A stretch of DNA of 63,786 nt from VGMA01 sp964655475 (GTDB taxonomy: Bacteria > Chlamydiota > Chlamydiia > Chlamydiales > VGMA01): assembly GCA_964655475.1 (NCBI GenBank), contig CAZZMO010000007.1:1-63786 (forward strand), given 5' to 3'. The position numbers were made by a program, and so were the translations under genes. Of the stretch, positions 44,121-52,108 are shown in pieces. Position 1 is the stretch's first letter, and each line of letters opens with the position of its first letter. Below the pieces are notes generated by a model. That model did not search any database and was not told the DNA's origin. It saw nothing but the letters and a program-made list of their open reading frames with translations.

Positions 44121-45351
44121 CGCAGAAAAAGAATATATTAAAGTCGTCTCGATGAGCTTTCGCGGGAAGAGGATGAGGCTTTTATCGCTCCATGAATTAA
44201 AAAAAGAATTGCATGATTTTGAGCCTAATCAAAATGACTATATCGCCTCCGCTCTTCCGATGGAAGACCTCTTCTTGAGAAGGATCGACTTTCCCTTAAA
44301 GAGCTTCTCTGCTGTAAAAAAAGCCCTACCTTTTGAGATGGAATCTTTTGTTTCACCGGGAGCCCAAGTAGCCCTCGAAATGAAAAAGATCGGAGAGGGT
44401 ATTAGGGCTCACCTCTATAGCTTTCGAGAAGATGCACTAGAAAAGCATGTTCAGGAAATGATGAGTGTCGGTTACGACCCAGATTGGGTCACCTCTGTTT
44501 CATTAGCTCTCAAAGCTTTCGCTTCGAAGTTCATCCCTCTGAGAGAGGATCTCGTGATCTTCCACTTTGGGTGGGAAGAGTCTTACGTCCTCTATCTAAA
44601 GCAAGGGGAGATCGAAGGGGGGAAGACTCTGAAGATTGGTTTCAAACACCTCATCGACTCTATCGAGATGAAGAGGTTTCAATCAGATGAATTTTCTCCA
44701 GAGTTCCTCGTCTCCCTTCTTCCTAAAGAACCTTTTTTACAAAAAGAGATCTCCAAGATCACCCAAGAACTGGGAAGGGTTTTGGATAGCTTTAAGAGAG
44801 GCGGAGCGGAAGGAACCCTTGGAATTGCCTACACTGGTTATGCAGACATCATACAACCTTTTTTTGAGCAAAAAAATCACTTTGAGCTCGAAGAAGTGGA
44901 GATCACGCCACACTTAGAATTTAAGAGAGAAGAGACCGCAGCCTACGCCATTCCGATTGGGATTGCGATCACAGCTTCAGATGAAAAACTCTATCCCTTG
45001 CAGTTTAGAAAAGGGAAAAGAGCGTCTCCTCGGGTGAAAAAAGAACAGAGAAGAGGGCTTCTCCAGCTAGCACTTTGTAACGTTACACTCCTCCTTTTAG
45101 CTTTTGGAGGGTTTCAGCTCCTTCTGGCGGGAAAACAAAAAAAAGTAGATGAGCTGTTTTTAGAGCTCTCCTTTTCAAAAGAGTGCAAGACCCTTCAGGA
45201 TTTAAAGAAAGAATACAAAAAGAGGAAAGAGCAAAACAGCCTCTTTCCCGATCAGAAAAAGGTTAGGAGCGTACTCGAAGAAATTTCTGGACCGATCGAA
45301 AAAATTGAATACCATTCAGGGGAGGTAGAGATTGTCTACGCTGAAAAATAA
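44101..45351 (+). CDS. GspL/PilM-like secretion-system protein
   Basis: 416 residues. Residues about 1-290 look like the cytoplasmic actin-fold ATPase-like domain of GspL/PilM (MNVLAVHAEKEYIKVVSM; ALPMEDLFLRRIDFPLKS; LVIFHFGWEESYVLYL). A single membrane helix follows (LALCNVTLLLLAFGGFQLLL, about 325-345), then a charged coiled-coil and a small periplasmic domain, as in GspL. It partners in the family with GspE and GspM at the inner-membrane platform of type II secretion. The next gene is GspM-like. Other type II genes are not in this window. The 12-bp palindrome lies in the helix codons. Confidence 0.7.
   Translation: MNVLAVHAEKEYIKVVSMSFRGKRMRLLSLHELKKELHDFEPNQNDYIASALPMEDLFLRRIDFPLKSFSAVKKALPFEMESFVSPGAQVALEMKKIGEGIRAHLYSFREDALEKHVQEMMSVGYDPDWVTSVSLALKAFASKFIPLREDLVIFHFGWEESYVLYLKQGEIEGGKTLKIGFKHLIDSIEMKRFQSDEFSPEFLVSLLPKEPFLQKEISKITQELGRVLDSFKRGGAEGTLGIAYTGYADIIQPFFEQKNHFELEEVEITPHLEFKREETAAYAIPIGIAITASDEKLYPLQFRKGKRASPRVKKEQRRGLLQLALCNVTLLLLAFGGFQLLLAGKQKKVDELFLELSFSKECKTLQDLKKEYKKRKEQNSLFPDQKKVRSVLEEISGPIEKIEYHSGEVEIVYAEK
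45076..45087. repeat. 12-bp palindrome TGTAACGTTACA, copy 3
   Basis: Copy within the membrane-helix codons (CNVT) of the GspL-like gene. Identical to those at 10316, 37042 and 63380. Confidence 0.6.
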
Positions 45352-45925
45352 CCCCCTCGTTTGGATAGGGGGATGCTTTTTTGTAACTCTTCTCCTTTTT
45401 TCGGCTCTCTTCCTCTCTTTTGAAAAATCAAAAGGGGAGATCACTTCCGTTGAAAGAGAGCTTTTAAAATTGAAGTTACAAAGCGTCTCTCTCTTCGAGA
45501 AACAAAAAGAGATTGAGCTCTTTCGGCAAAAGTATGGGAAGGGGGATCCCCATTTTTTAATGACCCACCTGGAAACCTTGCCACTCCTAGAAAAAGAGAG
45601 GGGGATCATGGAAGAGGTCGCAGCTTTATCTTCCCTTGGTGAGTATGAGCCAATCAAAGAACGGAGAAAACTTTTAGAGGCAAATCATATTTCACTCGTG
45701 AAGGTATTCGAAGAAGAGACCCCATTTTATCGAGAAACTCACTACAAATTTTCCCATCCGGTTGAAGTGGAAAGAGGGGATGTGGAGAAAATTTTAGAGA
45801 TCGTGGAGGGGAAGGGGTATCCACTTATGCCTCAGCTGACGATCAAGAATTTTATTTTAGAAAAGAAAGAACAAGGTTTGTACAGCCTCGACATGGAAAT
45901 TGTGCAGAGAGTCGGAAATGAATAA
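45332..45925 (+). CDS. GspM/PilO-like membrane protein
   Basis: 197 residues from a TTG start that has GGGGAGG six nt upstream, an excellent ribosome site inside the end of the GspL-like gene (20-bp overlap). One N-terminal membrane helix (VWIGGCFFVTLLLFSALFL), a coiled-coil (about 35-70) and a periplasmic ferredoxin-like domain (YKFSHPVEVERGDVEKIL...LTIKNFILEKK). This is the layout of GspM or PilO, the usual partner of GspL/PilM-PilN. Function in a type II-like platform is inferred from layout and position. Confidence 0.65.
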   Translation: MSTLKNNPLVWIGGCFFVTLLLFSALFLSFEKSKGEITSVERELLKLKLQSVSLFEKQKEIELFRQKYGKGDPHFLMTHLETLPLLEKERGIMEEVAALSSLGEYEPIKERRKLLEANHISLVKVFEEETPFYRETHYKFSHPVEVERGDVEKILEIVEGKGYPLMPQLTIKNFILEKKEQGLYSLDMEIVQRVGNE

Positions 45926-47156
45926 ATTGTGGCCCATCTTAGGTGCTCTATTGATCTTCGTAGGGTGTCAGTCCAAAAAAGAACCAGAGCTATCAAGCAT
46001 ACAGATCGTAGACCGCTCGGGGATTAACGAAACGATCAGTGCAAAAGATCGCCTCCACACCTATTCGAAAGTCTCCTTTGAGAGTCCGCAGCCTTATCAA
46101 AAAATTGTCCGCGTCTATGAAAAAGATCGAGAAGGGAAAACCCATGCCAAGATGACAACCTACCACGAGAATGGCTACATCAGCCAATACTTAGAGGTGG
46201 TTGGAGGCAGAGCGCATGGCTTTTACAGAGAGTGGTTCCCAAATGGTCAGCTTCATATGCAAGCTTACGTCATCGAAGGGATTGGAGATTTAACAGAATC
46301 TGCTCAGTCGAGTTGGGTGTTTGATCATGACAGCATCGTGTGGAATGAAAATGGTGCGAAGGTTGCAGAGATTTACTACAGCAAAGGGATGCTCGATGGA
46401 GTGTCGAAATACTTTCATTCGAATGGCACACTATCTAAGACAGTTCCTTACAAAAAAGATCAAATTCATGGCATGTTAGAAGCCTACGATGAAGAGGGGC
46501 GCGTGATTGGAAGAACCAATTACGTTGAGGGGTTGAAGCATGGAGTTTCAAATTTTTATGGACATCCTCAAAGAGAGGAATTCTATCAAAAAGGGTATCT
46601 CATCGAAGGGAAATACTTTGATGGAAAAGGGGAGCTTGTAGGTCAAATCGAGAAAGGGTTTGGAACGAGAAAGATCTTCATTGGGGACACCCTTCAAAAT
46701 GAGCAAGAGTACAAGCAAGGGATTCCTGAAGGGGAAGCGAGATTTTACCGAAAAGATGGCACACTAGAAGGGAAGTATTCGATTCATTTTGGAAAGAAAA
46801 ATGGAGAAGAGTCTAGTTACAACAGCGATGGAGAAAGAGTTCTCGCTATCGATTGGCAAGATGATGAAATTCACGGCAACGTCAGAACGTGGTACAACAA
46901 TGGCAAGCTCGAAAGTGAAAGAGAGATGCACCACAACAAAAAGCAAGGAATGGCAATCGCTTGGTATCGCGACGGTTCTTTGATGCTCATCGAAGAGTAT
47001 GATAACGATCTTCTCGTAACAGGAAAGTATCTCAAACGGGGAGAGGGTGAACCTATTTCCCGCGTGATGGGAGGTGCTGGTGTCGCTACACTATACGGCC
47101 CAGATGGGGAGTTTTTGCGCAAAGTGGAATACAGAAGAGGAAGACCTGTTGAATAA
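45918..47156 (+). CDS. MORN-repeat (YwqK-like) lipoprotein
   Basis: 412 residues from ATG 45918. The N-terminus is a lipoprotein signal (MNKLWPILGALLIFVGC) with lipid-acceptor Cys17. The rest is a chain of MORN-type beta repeats of about 20-25 residues (for example NGYISQYLEVVGGRAHGFYREWFPNG is one unit and the theme G-x-x-xYxxxGxLxG recurs to the end). Such repeats, often annotated as YwqK-family 'antitoxin', are binding scaffolds. It starts 8 bp before the end of the GspM-like gene and so belongs to that operon. An envelope-located partner of the secretion proteins is plausible. Confidence 0.8.
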   Translation: MNKLWPILGALLIFVGCQSKKEPELSSIQIVDRSGINETISAKDRLHTYSKVSFESPQPYQKIVRVYEKDREGKTHAKMTTYHENGYISQYLEVVGGRAHGFYREWFPNGQLHMQAYVIEGIGDLTESAQSSWVFDHDSIVWNENGAKVAEIYYSKGMLDGVSKYFHSNGTLSKTVPYKKDQIHGMLEAYDEEGRVIGRTNYVEGLKHGVSNFYGHPQREEFYQKGYLIEGKYFDGKGELVGQIEKGFGTRKIFIGDTLQNEQEYKQGIPEGEARFYRKDGTLEGKYSIHFGKKNGEESSYNSDGERVLAIDWQDDEIHGNVRTWYNNGKLESEREMHHNKKQGMAIAWYRDGSLMLIEEYDNDLLVTGKYLKRGEGEPISRVMGGAGVATLYGPDGEFLRKVEYRRGRPVE

Positions 47157-47679
47157 GGATCTTCTAAGAACCCATTTTTTGGCTGTTAGAAGAGATATTT
47201 CAACCGAGAGAAGGAAGAAGGCCTCAGAAGATTGTTTAATCGATTTAAAGGCAATTCTCGCCCCTTTTCAAAAAATCCTCTCGTTTCACAGCGTAAAAAG
47301 TGAAATTGATCTCTTGCCGTTGAACACTTTTTTACTTTCAGAAGAGAGACTTTACATCGCCTCTCACAAATTAGAAATATTCCAAGTGAGAAATTTGTCC
47401 TTAGATTTGCAAGAGGCGGGAAAAGGTTTTTTCGAACCTAATCCCTTCCGCTGTAAATCTATTTCCCTTGAAGAGATCGACGCTATTTTAGTTCCTGCCC
47501 TTGCCTTTGATCTCGAAGGTAGAAGGCTCGGCTATGGCAAAGGGCACTACGATCAGATCCTTTCGAAAATCTCTCCCCATGTCCTAACAATAGGCGTTGC
47601 CTTTCAAGAACAGCTCTCCAAAGAGCCCCTTCCCGAAGAGAGTCACGATCAAAGGGTCTTAGAGGTTAGATTATTTTAA
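47149..47679 (+). CDS. 5-formyltetrahydrofolate cyclo-ligase
   Basis: 176 residues if started at the TTG 47149, which lies at the end of the MORN gene with GAGG eight nt upstream. Converts 5-formyl-THF to 5,10-methenyl-THF using ATP. Family blocks: LLRTHFLAVRRDIS at the start, EIDAILVPALAFDLEGRRLGYGKGHYDQIL (nucleotide/substrate loop GYGKGHYD) and SHDQRV near the end. Normal size for the family. Last gene of the 44.1-47.7 kb operon. The gene is usually called ygfA/fau. Confidence 0.9.
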   Translation: MNKDLLRTHFLAVRRDISTERRKKASEDCLIDLKAILAPFQKILSFHSVKSEIDLLPLNTFLLSEERLYIASHKLEIFQVRNLSLDLQEAGKGFFEPNPFRCKSISLEEIDAILVPALAFDLEGRRLGYGKGHYDQILSKISPHVLTIGVAFQEQLSKEPLPEESHDQRVLEVRLF

Positions 47680-47751
47680 CTGTCTCATTTTTAACCTCTT
47701 AAAAACACTCCGGTTTTTTTGTGCTATATTAGACACAACAAGGGAGGTCCT

Positions 47752-48039
47752 ATGTCCAAAGGTGACATGTATACAGACAGAATCATGGACGTCAGAGTCA
47801 GAGTCGAAGCATCCATCCACGTAGCAGATGGCGTGTTAGATAAAATCAGATTGATCCAAGTATTAACAAACCATCTTCATAACGAATATGAAGAGAGACG
47901 AAGCCCAGATGATTTTTCACATAGAAAAGCAGTCTTGATCGCTCATTGGGAAGCAGTTCACGAGCTTTTATCATCGTTAGAAAAATCAGATGTGCCCGTT
48001 AAAAAAGCCTTAGATATGTTTAAGAAGGAGAGATCATGA
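47752..48039 (+). CDS. small helical protein, 95 residues
   Basis: No signal peptide; mostly alpha-helical by pattern (RVRVEASIHVADGVLDKIRLIQVLTNHL; AVLIAHWEAVHELLSSLEK). GGGAGG lies before the ATG at 47752. It overlaps the next gene by 4 bp (ATGA), and the two have similar length and helix content, suggesting a heterodimer. No family recognised; possible chaperone or secretion-apparatus component is only a guess. Confidence 0.6.
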   Translation: MSKGDMYTDRIMDVRVRVEASIHVADGVLDKIRLIQVLTNHLHNEYEERRSPDDFSHRKAVLIAHWEAVHELLSSLEKSDVPVKKALDMFKKERS

Positions 48040-48317
48040 AAATGGGAGAACAAGAAAGAGGCCGCATCTCAGAAGACTTAGCGGTCCTAGTGATAGCTCT
48101 AGAAGCACACAAAAAATCTTACGAAAAAATGGCAGCGATTATCTTCGCCATCGAACATGAAATGAAAAATGGAAGAGATCATGAAGTTCTTCAACACCAT
48201 TTTAAAGTTTTTGAAGACGTTCTTGATTCAATAGAAGCAGCAAGAGCTGCAACGATCATTCACGCCAAGAAAACTGCCGAAAAGCACGCATCTCATCTCA
48301 AAAAACTCATGGATTAG
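48036..48317 (+). CDS. small helical protein, 93 residues
   Basis: Nearly all-helical and charged (SEDLAVLVIALEAHKKSYEKMAA... ending HASHLKKLMD) with Ala/His-rich amphipathic heptads that fit a helical hairpin or coiled coil. Coupled by ATGA overlap to the preceding gene and followed by a strong terminator, so the pair forms the end of a unit. No family recognised. Confidence 0.6.
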   Translation: MKMGEQERGRISEDLAVLVIALEAHKKSYEKMAAIIFAIEHEMKNGRDHEVLQHHFKVFEDVLDSIEAARAATIIHAKKTAEKHASHLKKLMD

Positions 48318-48323
48318 TCCACT

Positions 48324-48355
48324 TCTCTCGAGGAATCCCCTCGAGAGATTTTTTT
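48324..48355 (+). terminator. rho-independent terminator
   Basis: Perfect 10-bp stem TCTCTCGAGG / CCTCGAGAGA, 5-nt loop, then seven T. It ends the small-protein pair and lies 9 bp before the inverted-repeat element. Confidence 0.95.
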
Positions 48356-48363
48356 CAATAATT

Positions 48364-48629
48364 GAATCCATCTCGCTTCGATAAATAAAAAAATGGTTCG
48401 GGGTTCGCATACATTCGTATAGCCTCACCGCCGATGGGCCCCTTCGGGCTCCCATTTTTTCATTTCTCATTGCGATATTGATTCAAGGGGTTGCTCACGA
48501 AGTTGTACAAAATTCAACATAATTGTGATTGTTGAACTACCCAAGACTGTAGGCGCAAAGCGCCTCTTTCTCCACAGAATGTATGCGAACCCCGAACCAT
48601 TTTTTTATTTATCGAAGCGAGATGGATTC
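48364..48629. mobile_element. 266-bp element with perfect 53-bp terminal inverted repeats
   Basis: The left arm 48364-48416 is the exact reverse complement of 48577-48629 (one more base pairs outside, at 48363/48630). The 160-bp interior has two small hairpins (GGGCCCCTTCGGGCTC near 48437 and GGCGCAAAGCGCC near 48553) and no gene. The structure is that of a MITE-like non-autonomous element or a large palindromic RNA/DNA structure. I see no target-site duplication. No transposase is near. Confidence 0.75.
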
Positions 48630-48649
48630 ATCTCTTTTGACAGTATTAT

Positions 48650-49240
48650 TTACTGGTTGTTGGGGATTTTGCTGGGGCTCGTTTTGTAAGGACTAGCTGG
48701 GGGTGGGAAAATCTCGCTTGCAGAACCACCAGGGCCGCCGTTTGGGAAATCCCCGCCATCGTTGATGAAAGAATCGTTTTGGATTGCATCGGGTGTTGGG
48801 GGGGTTGGCTCGTTTGCATCTTCTCCTTGAGGCTTTCTTGTTACGCAATTGCAAGGGCCAGAAGAACTGCTGGCATTGATAGTGGAGCCTGTTTGCGCGC
48901 TGTTCCAAACGCCGAAGAGTGTTTGATATTCGGGTGTTTTTTTCTCTTCTTCCCCTTTTTTCGGAGGGGACGAGTAGTCGAATGGCTGCTCACCTGTATT
49001 GCAGATCCAGCGCACTGTATAGGGTGTGTAGATGGTATTGTGTTGAGGAGCAAATGGCCCCATGTCGTAGTTCCAATAGCCGGTGTTGAATGGCTTTAAA
49101 GGAATCCTCGCCATGAAGGTCCCTTGTGCATTGTAGATCTCTGCAATCAGCGGGAAAGCGGTATCATTGATCAGTGTGATCGTGGTTGCTTCGAGCGCCA
49201 AATGCAGAGATACGAGTGCTAAGAGACTCTTCCACTTCAT
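48650..49240 (-). CDS. secreted protein with Pro/Gly-rich C-terminus
   Basis: 196 residues; signal peptide MKWKSLLALVSLHLALEA then TTITLINDTAFPLIAEIYN, a beta-rich domain (about 20-115) with TVRWICNTGEQPF, and a low-complexity tail rich in Pro, Asn, Gly and Ser (about 135-196), with two Cys in GPCNC. AAGGA lies before the ATG, and the start overlaps the OppA stop (ATGA). Not recognised; the fold in the first half may be an immunoglobulin-like or tubby-like beta sandwich. Being coupled to an oligopeptide-binding protein may be only for expression. Confidence 0.7.
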   Translation of the reverse strand: MKWKSLLALVSLHLALEATTITLINDTAFPLIAEIYNAQGTFMARIPLKPFNTGYWNYDMGPFAPQHNTIYTPYTVRWICNTGEQPFDYSSPPKKGEEEKKTPEYQTLFGVWNSAQTGSTINASSSSGPCNCVTRKPQGEDANEPTPPTPDAIQNDSFINDGGDFPNGGPGGSASEIFPPPASPYKTSPSKIPNNQ

Positions 49241-50892
49241 GCGGTTTCCTTCGGAGTGTCTAGGTATGCCCACTTGAAGTCAATGTGACCTGAATCAGAG
49301 AGGACGACATCTTTCAATTTGCTGTTTTGCATATGGAGCATCGTGTAGTGGAAAATAGGGATGACAGGCATTGCATCCATGAGAAGTTTTTCAGAGTTTC
49401 GTAGCTGCTCTTTTCTCTCTTCAGGAGTTTTGCAAAGATAAGATGCTTCTAGTGCTTTCGCGTAATCGGGGCTTTCCCAATTGGTGTTATTTGTGCCGAT
49501 ATTTTTCGATTTGAACACTTCTAAGAAGTTGATCGGATCGTTGAAATCAGCAATCCAGGAGCCACATGCAAGCTGGTAATCTTTCTTCGATAAACGATCA
49601 AAGAAAACTTTACTTTCTACTGCATCGAGCTTCACATTGATGTGAAGATTCGATTTCCACTGATCTTGTATAGCTTGTGCGATGCGGTGATTACGCGTAT
49701 CTGCAACATATGTGAGAACAAATTCTGGCAGGCTGCTCAGATCCATTTTGTGTTCACGAAGTGCTTCTTGCAAGATTGTTGCAGCTTCAGCTGCTGCTGC
49801 ATCTTGAAAGTAAGGAGAGCTTTGTAAACCCATAGAAACAGGAACGATTCCAGTTGCTGGAACTTGATATCCTTGTGTGATGTGCTCTACGATCGAGCCA
49901 CGATCAATCGCGAGCGCGAGCGCTTTTCTGATCTGATCAAAGTGGCAAGGAAATTTATCGACATTTGTTCTGATCCAGTAGGTGCCAAGAAGTGGATCAG
50001 TGTCGATTTTTCCTTGCTCAGAAAGGTGTGCAATAGCATCGACAGGAATTGTAGAAAATGGAGATCCATCCCAGTCGAGTTCATGGTTTTCAAACATTTT
50101 GAACCCTGTCTCTACATCAACCATCAACATGTGAATGCGATCGAGTTGAACGTGTGATGCATCCCAGTAGTGATTGTTTTTCACAACGACCATTTCATTC
50201 GTGTGGCTCCACTCTTTCAATGTGAAAGGGCCGTTAGAAACGAATGTTTCAGCTTCGAGCATCCACTTCGGACACTCTTTTTCATGCTTTCCATTTACAG
50301 GAAAAAAGATCGGAAGAGAGGTGAGTTCTAAAAGATAAGGGACAGGATGCTCTAGCTCTACAACGAGTATGTTTGCAGAAGGTGCAGAGACTCCTAAAAA
50401 ACTCAAAGGTAATTCACCATTTTTAATGCTCTTTGCATTTTTGATTACATAGAGAAGAAACGCGTTGTCAGAAGGAAAATCGGGAGAGAGAGATTTTTTC
50501 CATGCATAGAGGAAATCCTCTGCTGTCACGGGATCGCCGTTAGACCAAGAAGAGGGACGGAGTTTAAACGTATAGGTTTTCATATCTTCAGAAATGCTGA
50601 GCTGCTCTGCAATCGCGAGCTCTGTCACTCCATTTTGTCCAAGTCTTGTGAGACCTTCGCCCATCATCCGAACGAGGTTAATCCCAGATAGAGAGCGGAC
50701 TTTTCGAGGATCGACTGTTTGTGGTTCTGAAACGATATTGATCGAGATGGACTGATCGACTTTGCAGCCACACCCTTTCTTTTCTTGCTTTTTCGGTGCT
50801 TCTTTTGACCCGCATGCAGCGAGAAGAAGTAGAAAAGAAACACTGGAATAGCGCAAAAAGCGCAGTGGCAAAGTTTGTAGACAGTCTCTCAT
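49237..50892 (-). CDS. oppA: oligopeptide ABC transporter substrate-binding lipoprotein (OppA-like)
   Basis: 551 residues. Lipoprotein signal with lipobox LLLAACGSKE (Cys about 28). The SBP_bac_5 fold: VSEPQTVDPRKVRSLSG, MGEGLTRLGQNGV, YTFKLRPSSWSNGDPVTAEDFLYAWK, and SNGPFTLKEWSHTNEMVVVKNNHYWD. Binds peptides in the periplasm for the OppBCDF permease; permease genes are not in this window. Chlamydiae carry several oppA paralogues. Length normal for the family. Confidence 0.92.
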   Translation of the reverse strand: MRDCLQTLPLRFLRYSSVSFLLLLAACGSKEAPKKQEKKGCGCKVDQSISINIVSEPQTVDPRKVRSLSGINLVRMMGEGLTRLGQNGVTELAIAEQLSISEDMKTYTFKLRPSSWSNGDPVTAEDFLYAWKKSLSPDFPSDNAFLLYVIKNAKSIKNGELPLSFLGVSAPSANILVVELEHPVPYLLELTSLPIFFPVNGKHEKECPKWMLEAETFVSNGPFTLKEWSHTNEMVVVKNNHYWDASHVQLDRIHMLMVDVETGFKMFENHELDWDGSPFSTIPVDAIAHLSEQGKIDTDPLLGTYWIRTNVDKFPCHFDQIRKALALAIDRGSIVEHITQGYQVPATGIVPVSMGLQSSPYFQDAAAAEAATILQEALREHKMDLSSLPEFVLTYVADTRNHRIAQAIQDQWKSNLHINVKLDAVESKVFFDRLSKKDYQLACGSWIADFNDPINFLEVFKSKNIGTNNTNWESPDYAKALEASYLCKTPEERKEQLRNSEKLLMDAMPVIPIFHYTMLHMQNSKLKDVVLSDSGHIDFKWAYLDTPKETA

Positions 50893-50947
50893 AATCCCCC
50901 GTAGTAAAATATATTGAATTTAGTCCTTGTTCGATTATTATTCAAGT

Positions 50948-51646
50948 ATGCTCACGTGTAGAGAACCTACCCCTATTTTTCATCGTCCAGATCTCAGCCA
51001 AGTGTTTGGAACAAGAGGTCTTTTGTTTGACGAGAAGCAACTTTTGAGAGCTCTTGAGTTCATTGCTCTTCCAGGAACTCCGCTTCAAATTGTAAAATCA
51101 GTAGAAGATCATGAATACATCGTTCAAGTGAAAATCGATTCTTACAAAAGTGAGAAGCCGCTTTACATGGATAGCCGTTTTCTCCTTGGAAAAAGTGAAG
51201 AAAAAAAGGCAAAATTTTGCCGTGATGAAGCGTTAGAAAAACTCTGGAATTTTCCTCCTTGCATCTACATTTGGGGTGGCAATTTTGTAGAAGGAATTGA
51301 GAAGATGATAACTCTTTATCCTCCTCCAAAAACGCTCACACCCTTTGAACACGCTTACTGGCAGCTCAAAGGAGTTGACTGCTCTGGTCTTTATTACGAA
51401 GTGCTTCAAGGAAAAGTGCCGCGCAACACTTCAGATCTTTTGAAGTGTGGCAAAGAGATTTCTCTTTCCCACATCGAACCTCTCGATATCCTCATCTGGC
51501 AGGGGCATATGGTGATTGTGCTCGATCAAGGAAAGGTGATAGAATCGCGCCATCAAGATGGTGGTCTCATCATCCGCACTCTACAAGAGAGACTCGATAT
51601 GATTGATCATCCGTTCACTTGCCGTCGTATTTCAATAGTCGACTAG
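50948..51646 (+). CDS. NlpC/P60 family cysteine peptidase
   Basis: 232 residues without evident signal peptide. Two N-terminal SH3-like segments (about 10-110) precede the NlpC/P60 domain, with the catalytic Cys in GVDCSGLYYE (about 150) and the His in WQGHMVIVLDQG (about 185). In Chlamydia a homologous NlpC acts as an amidase/peptidase on the small amount of peptidoglycan made at division; I assume the same. Start uncertain (a TTG 21 nt upstream is the alternative). The end overlaps the convergent NYN gene by 15 bp. Confidence 0.82.
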   Translation: MLTCREPTPIFHRPDLSQVFGTRGLLFDEKQLLRALEFIALPGTPLQIVKSVEDHEYIVQVKIDSYKSEKPLYMDSRFLLGKSEEKKAKFCRDEALEKLWNFPPCIYIWGGNFVEGIEKMITLYPPPKTLTPFEHAYWQLKGVDCSGLYYEVLQGKVPRNTSDLLKCGKEISLSHIEPLDILIWQGHMVIVLDQGKVIESRHQDGGLIIRTLQERLDMIDHPFTCRRISIVD

Positions 51647-52108
51647 ATTCTGGTAGCGCTCTTCGAAAATTTTTCGAAGCCGCTCGAGCTCGTGTTTTCC
51701 TTCAACAGTGCGCTTGATCTCTTTTTTCTTTCTTGTCTTTCGGAAGAGTGTTTTGAGGAATTCTTCATTGGTAAGTGTGGTAGCGCCGAGTGTTCTTGAT
51801 GATTGACCAAGGGCCACATCTGATGTGACAACAGTTGTCATCATTGGGTTTTCTGCACCTTGAATCAACTCTAGAATATAAGAATCAGCACAAAGTCCTC
51901 GCGGTGAAAAGAGGACGCGAAGGCAAAAGCGATATTCTGTTGAAGGTTTCAAAGTGGCAAGTGGGCTGTGATTGTCAAAGATGATGGTTGCTTTCATCTT
52001 GGCCTCTGCAAGGAGCTCTTCTAAAAAATCGACGAGTTCAACATGGGAGACATATTCCTCTGTCATGGCAAAGAGGAGATTGTAGCCATCTATATAGTAG
52101 CGAGACAT
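51632..52108 (-). CDS. NYN-domain (YacP-like) putative ribonuclease
   Basis: 158 residues. Begins YYIDGYNLLFAMT, with the conserved Asp of the NYN/PIN-like fold, then FLEELLAEAKMKATIIFDNHSP, FSPRGLCADSYILELI and TTVVTSDVAL. This is the DUF901/YacP family, endoribonucleases such as Rae1 that act on mRNA or rRNA in Bacillus. The basic end suggests RNA binding. Overlaps the rdgB gene by 19 bp, so the two form an operon with rdgB first. Confidence 0.8.
   Translation of the reverse strand: MSRYYIDGYNLLFAMTEEYVSHVELVDFLEELLAEAKMKATIIFDNHSPLATLKPSTEYRFCLRVLFSPRGLCADSYILELIQGAENPMMTTVVTSDVALGQSSRTLGATTLTNEEFLKTLFRKTRKKKEIKRTVEGKHELERLRKIFEERYQNLVDY

Noticed and set aside
45918..47156. MORN lipoprotein as a true antitoxin
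   Set aside because: YwqK 'antitoxin' is a name carried by annotation; the lipobox and envelope signal make a cytosolic antitoxin role unlikely.
48364..48629. Insertion sequence with transposase
   Set aside because: Inverted ends are present but the interior of 160 bp holds no reading frame, so at most it is non-autonomous.
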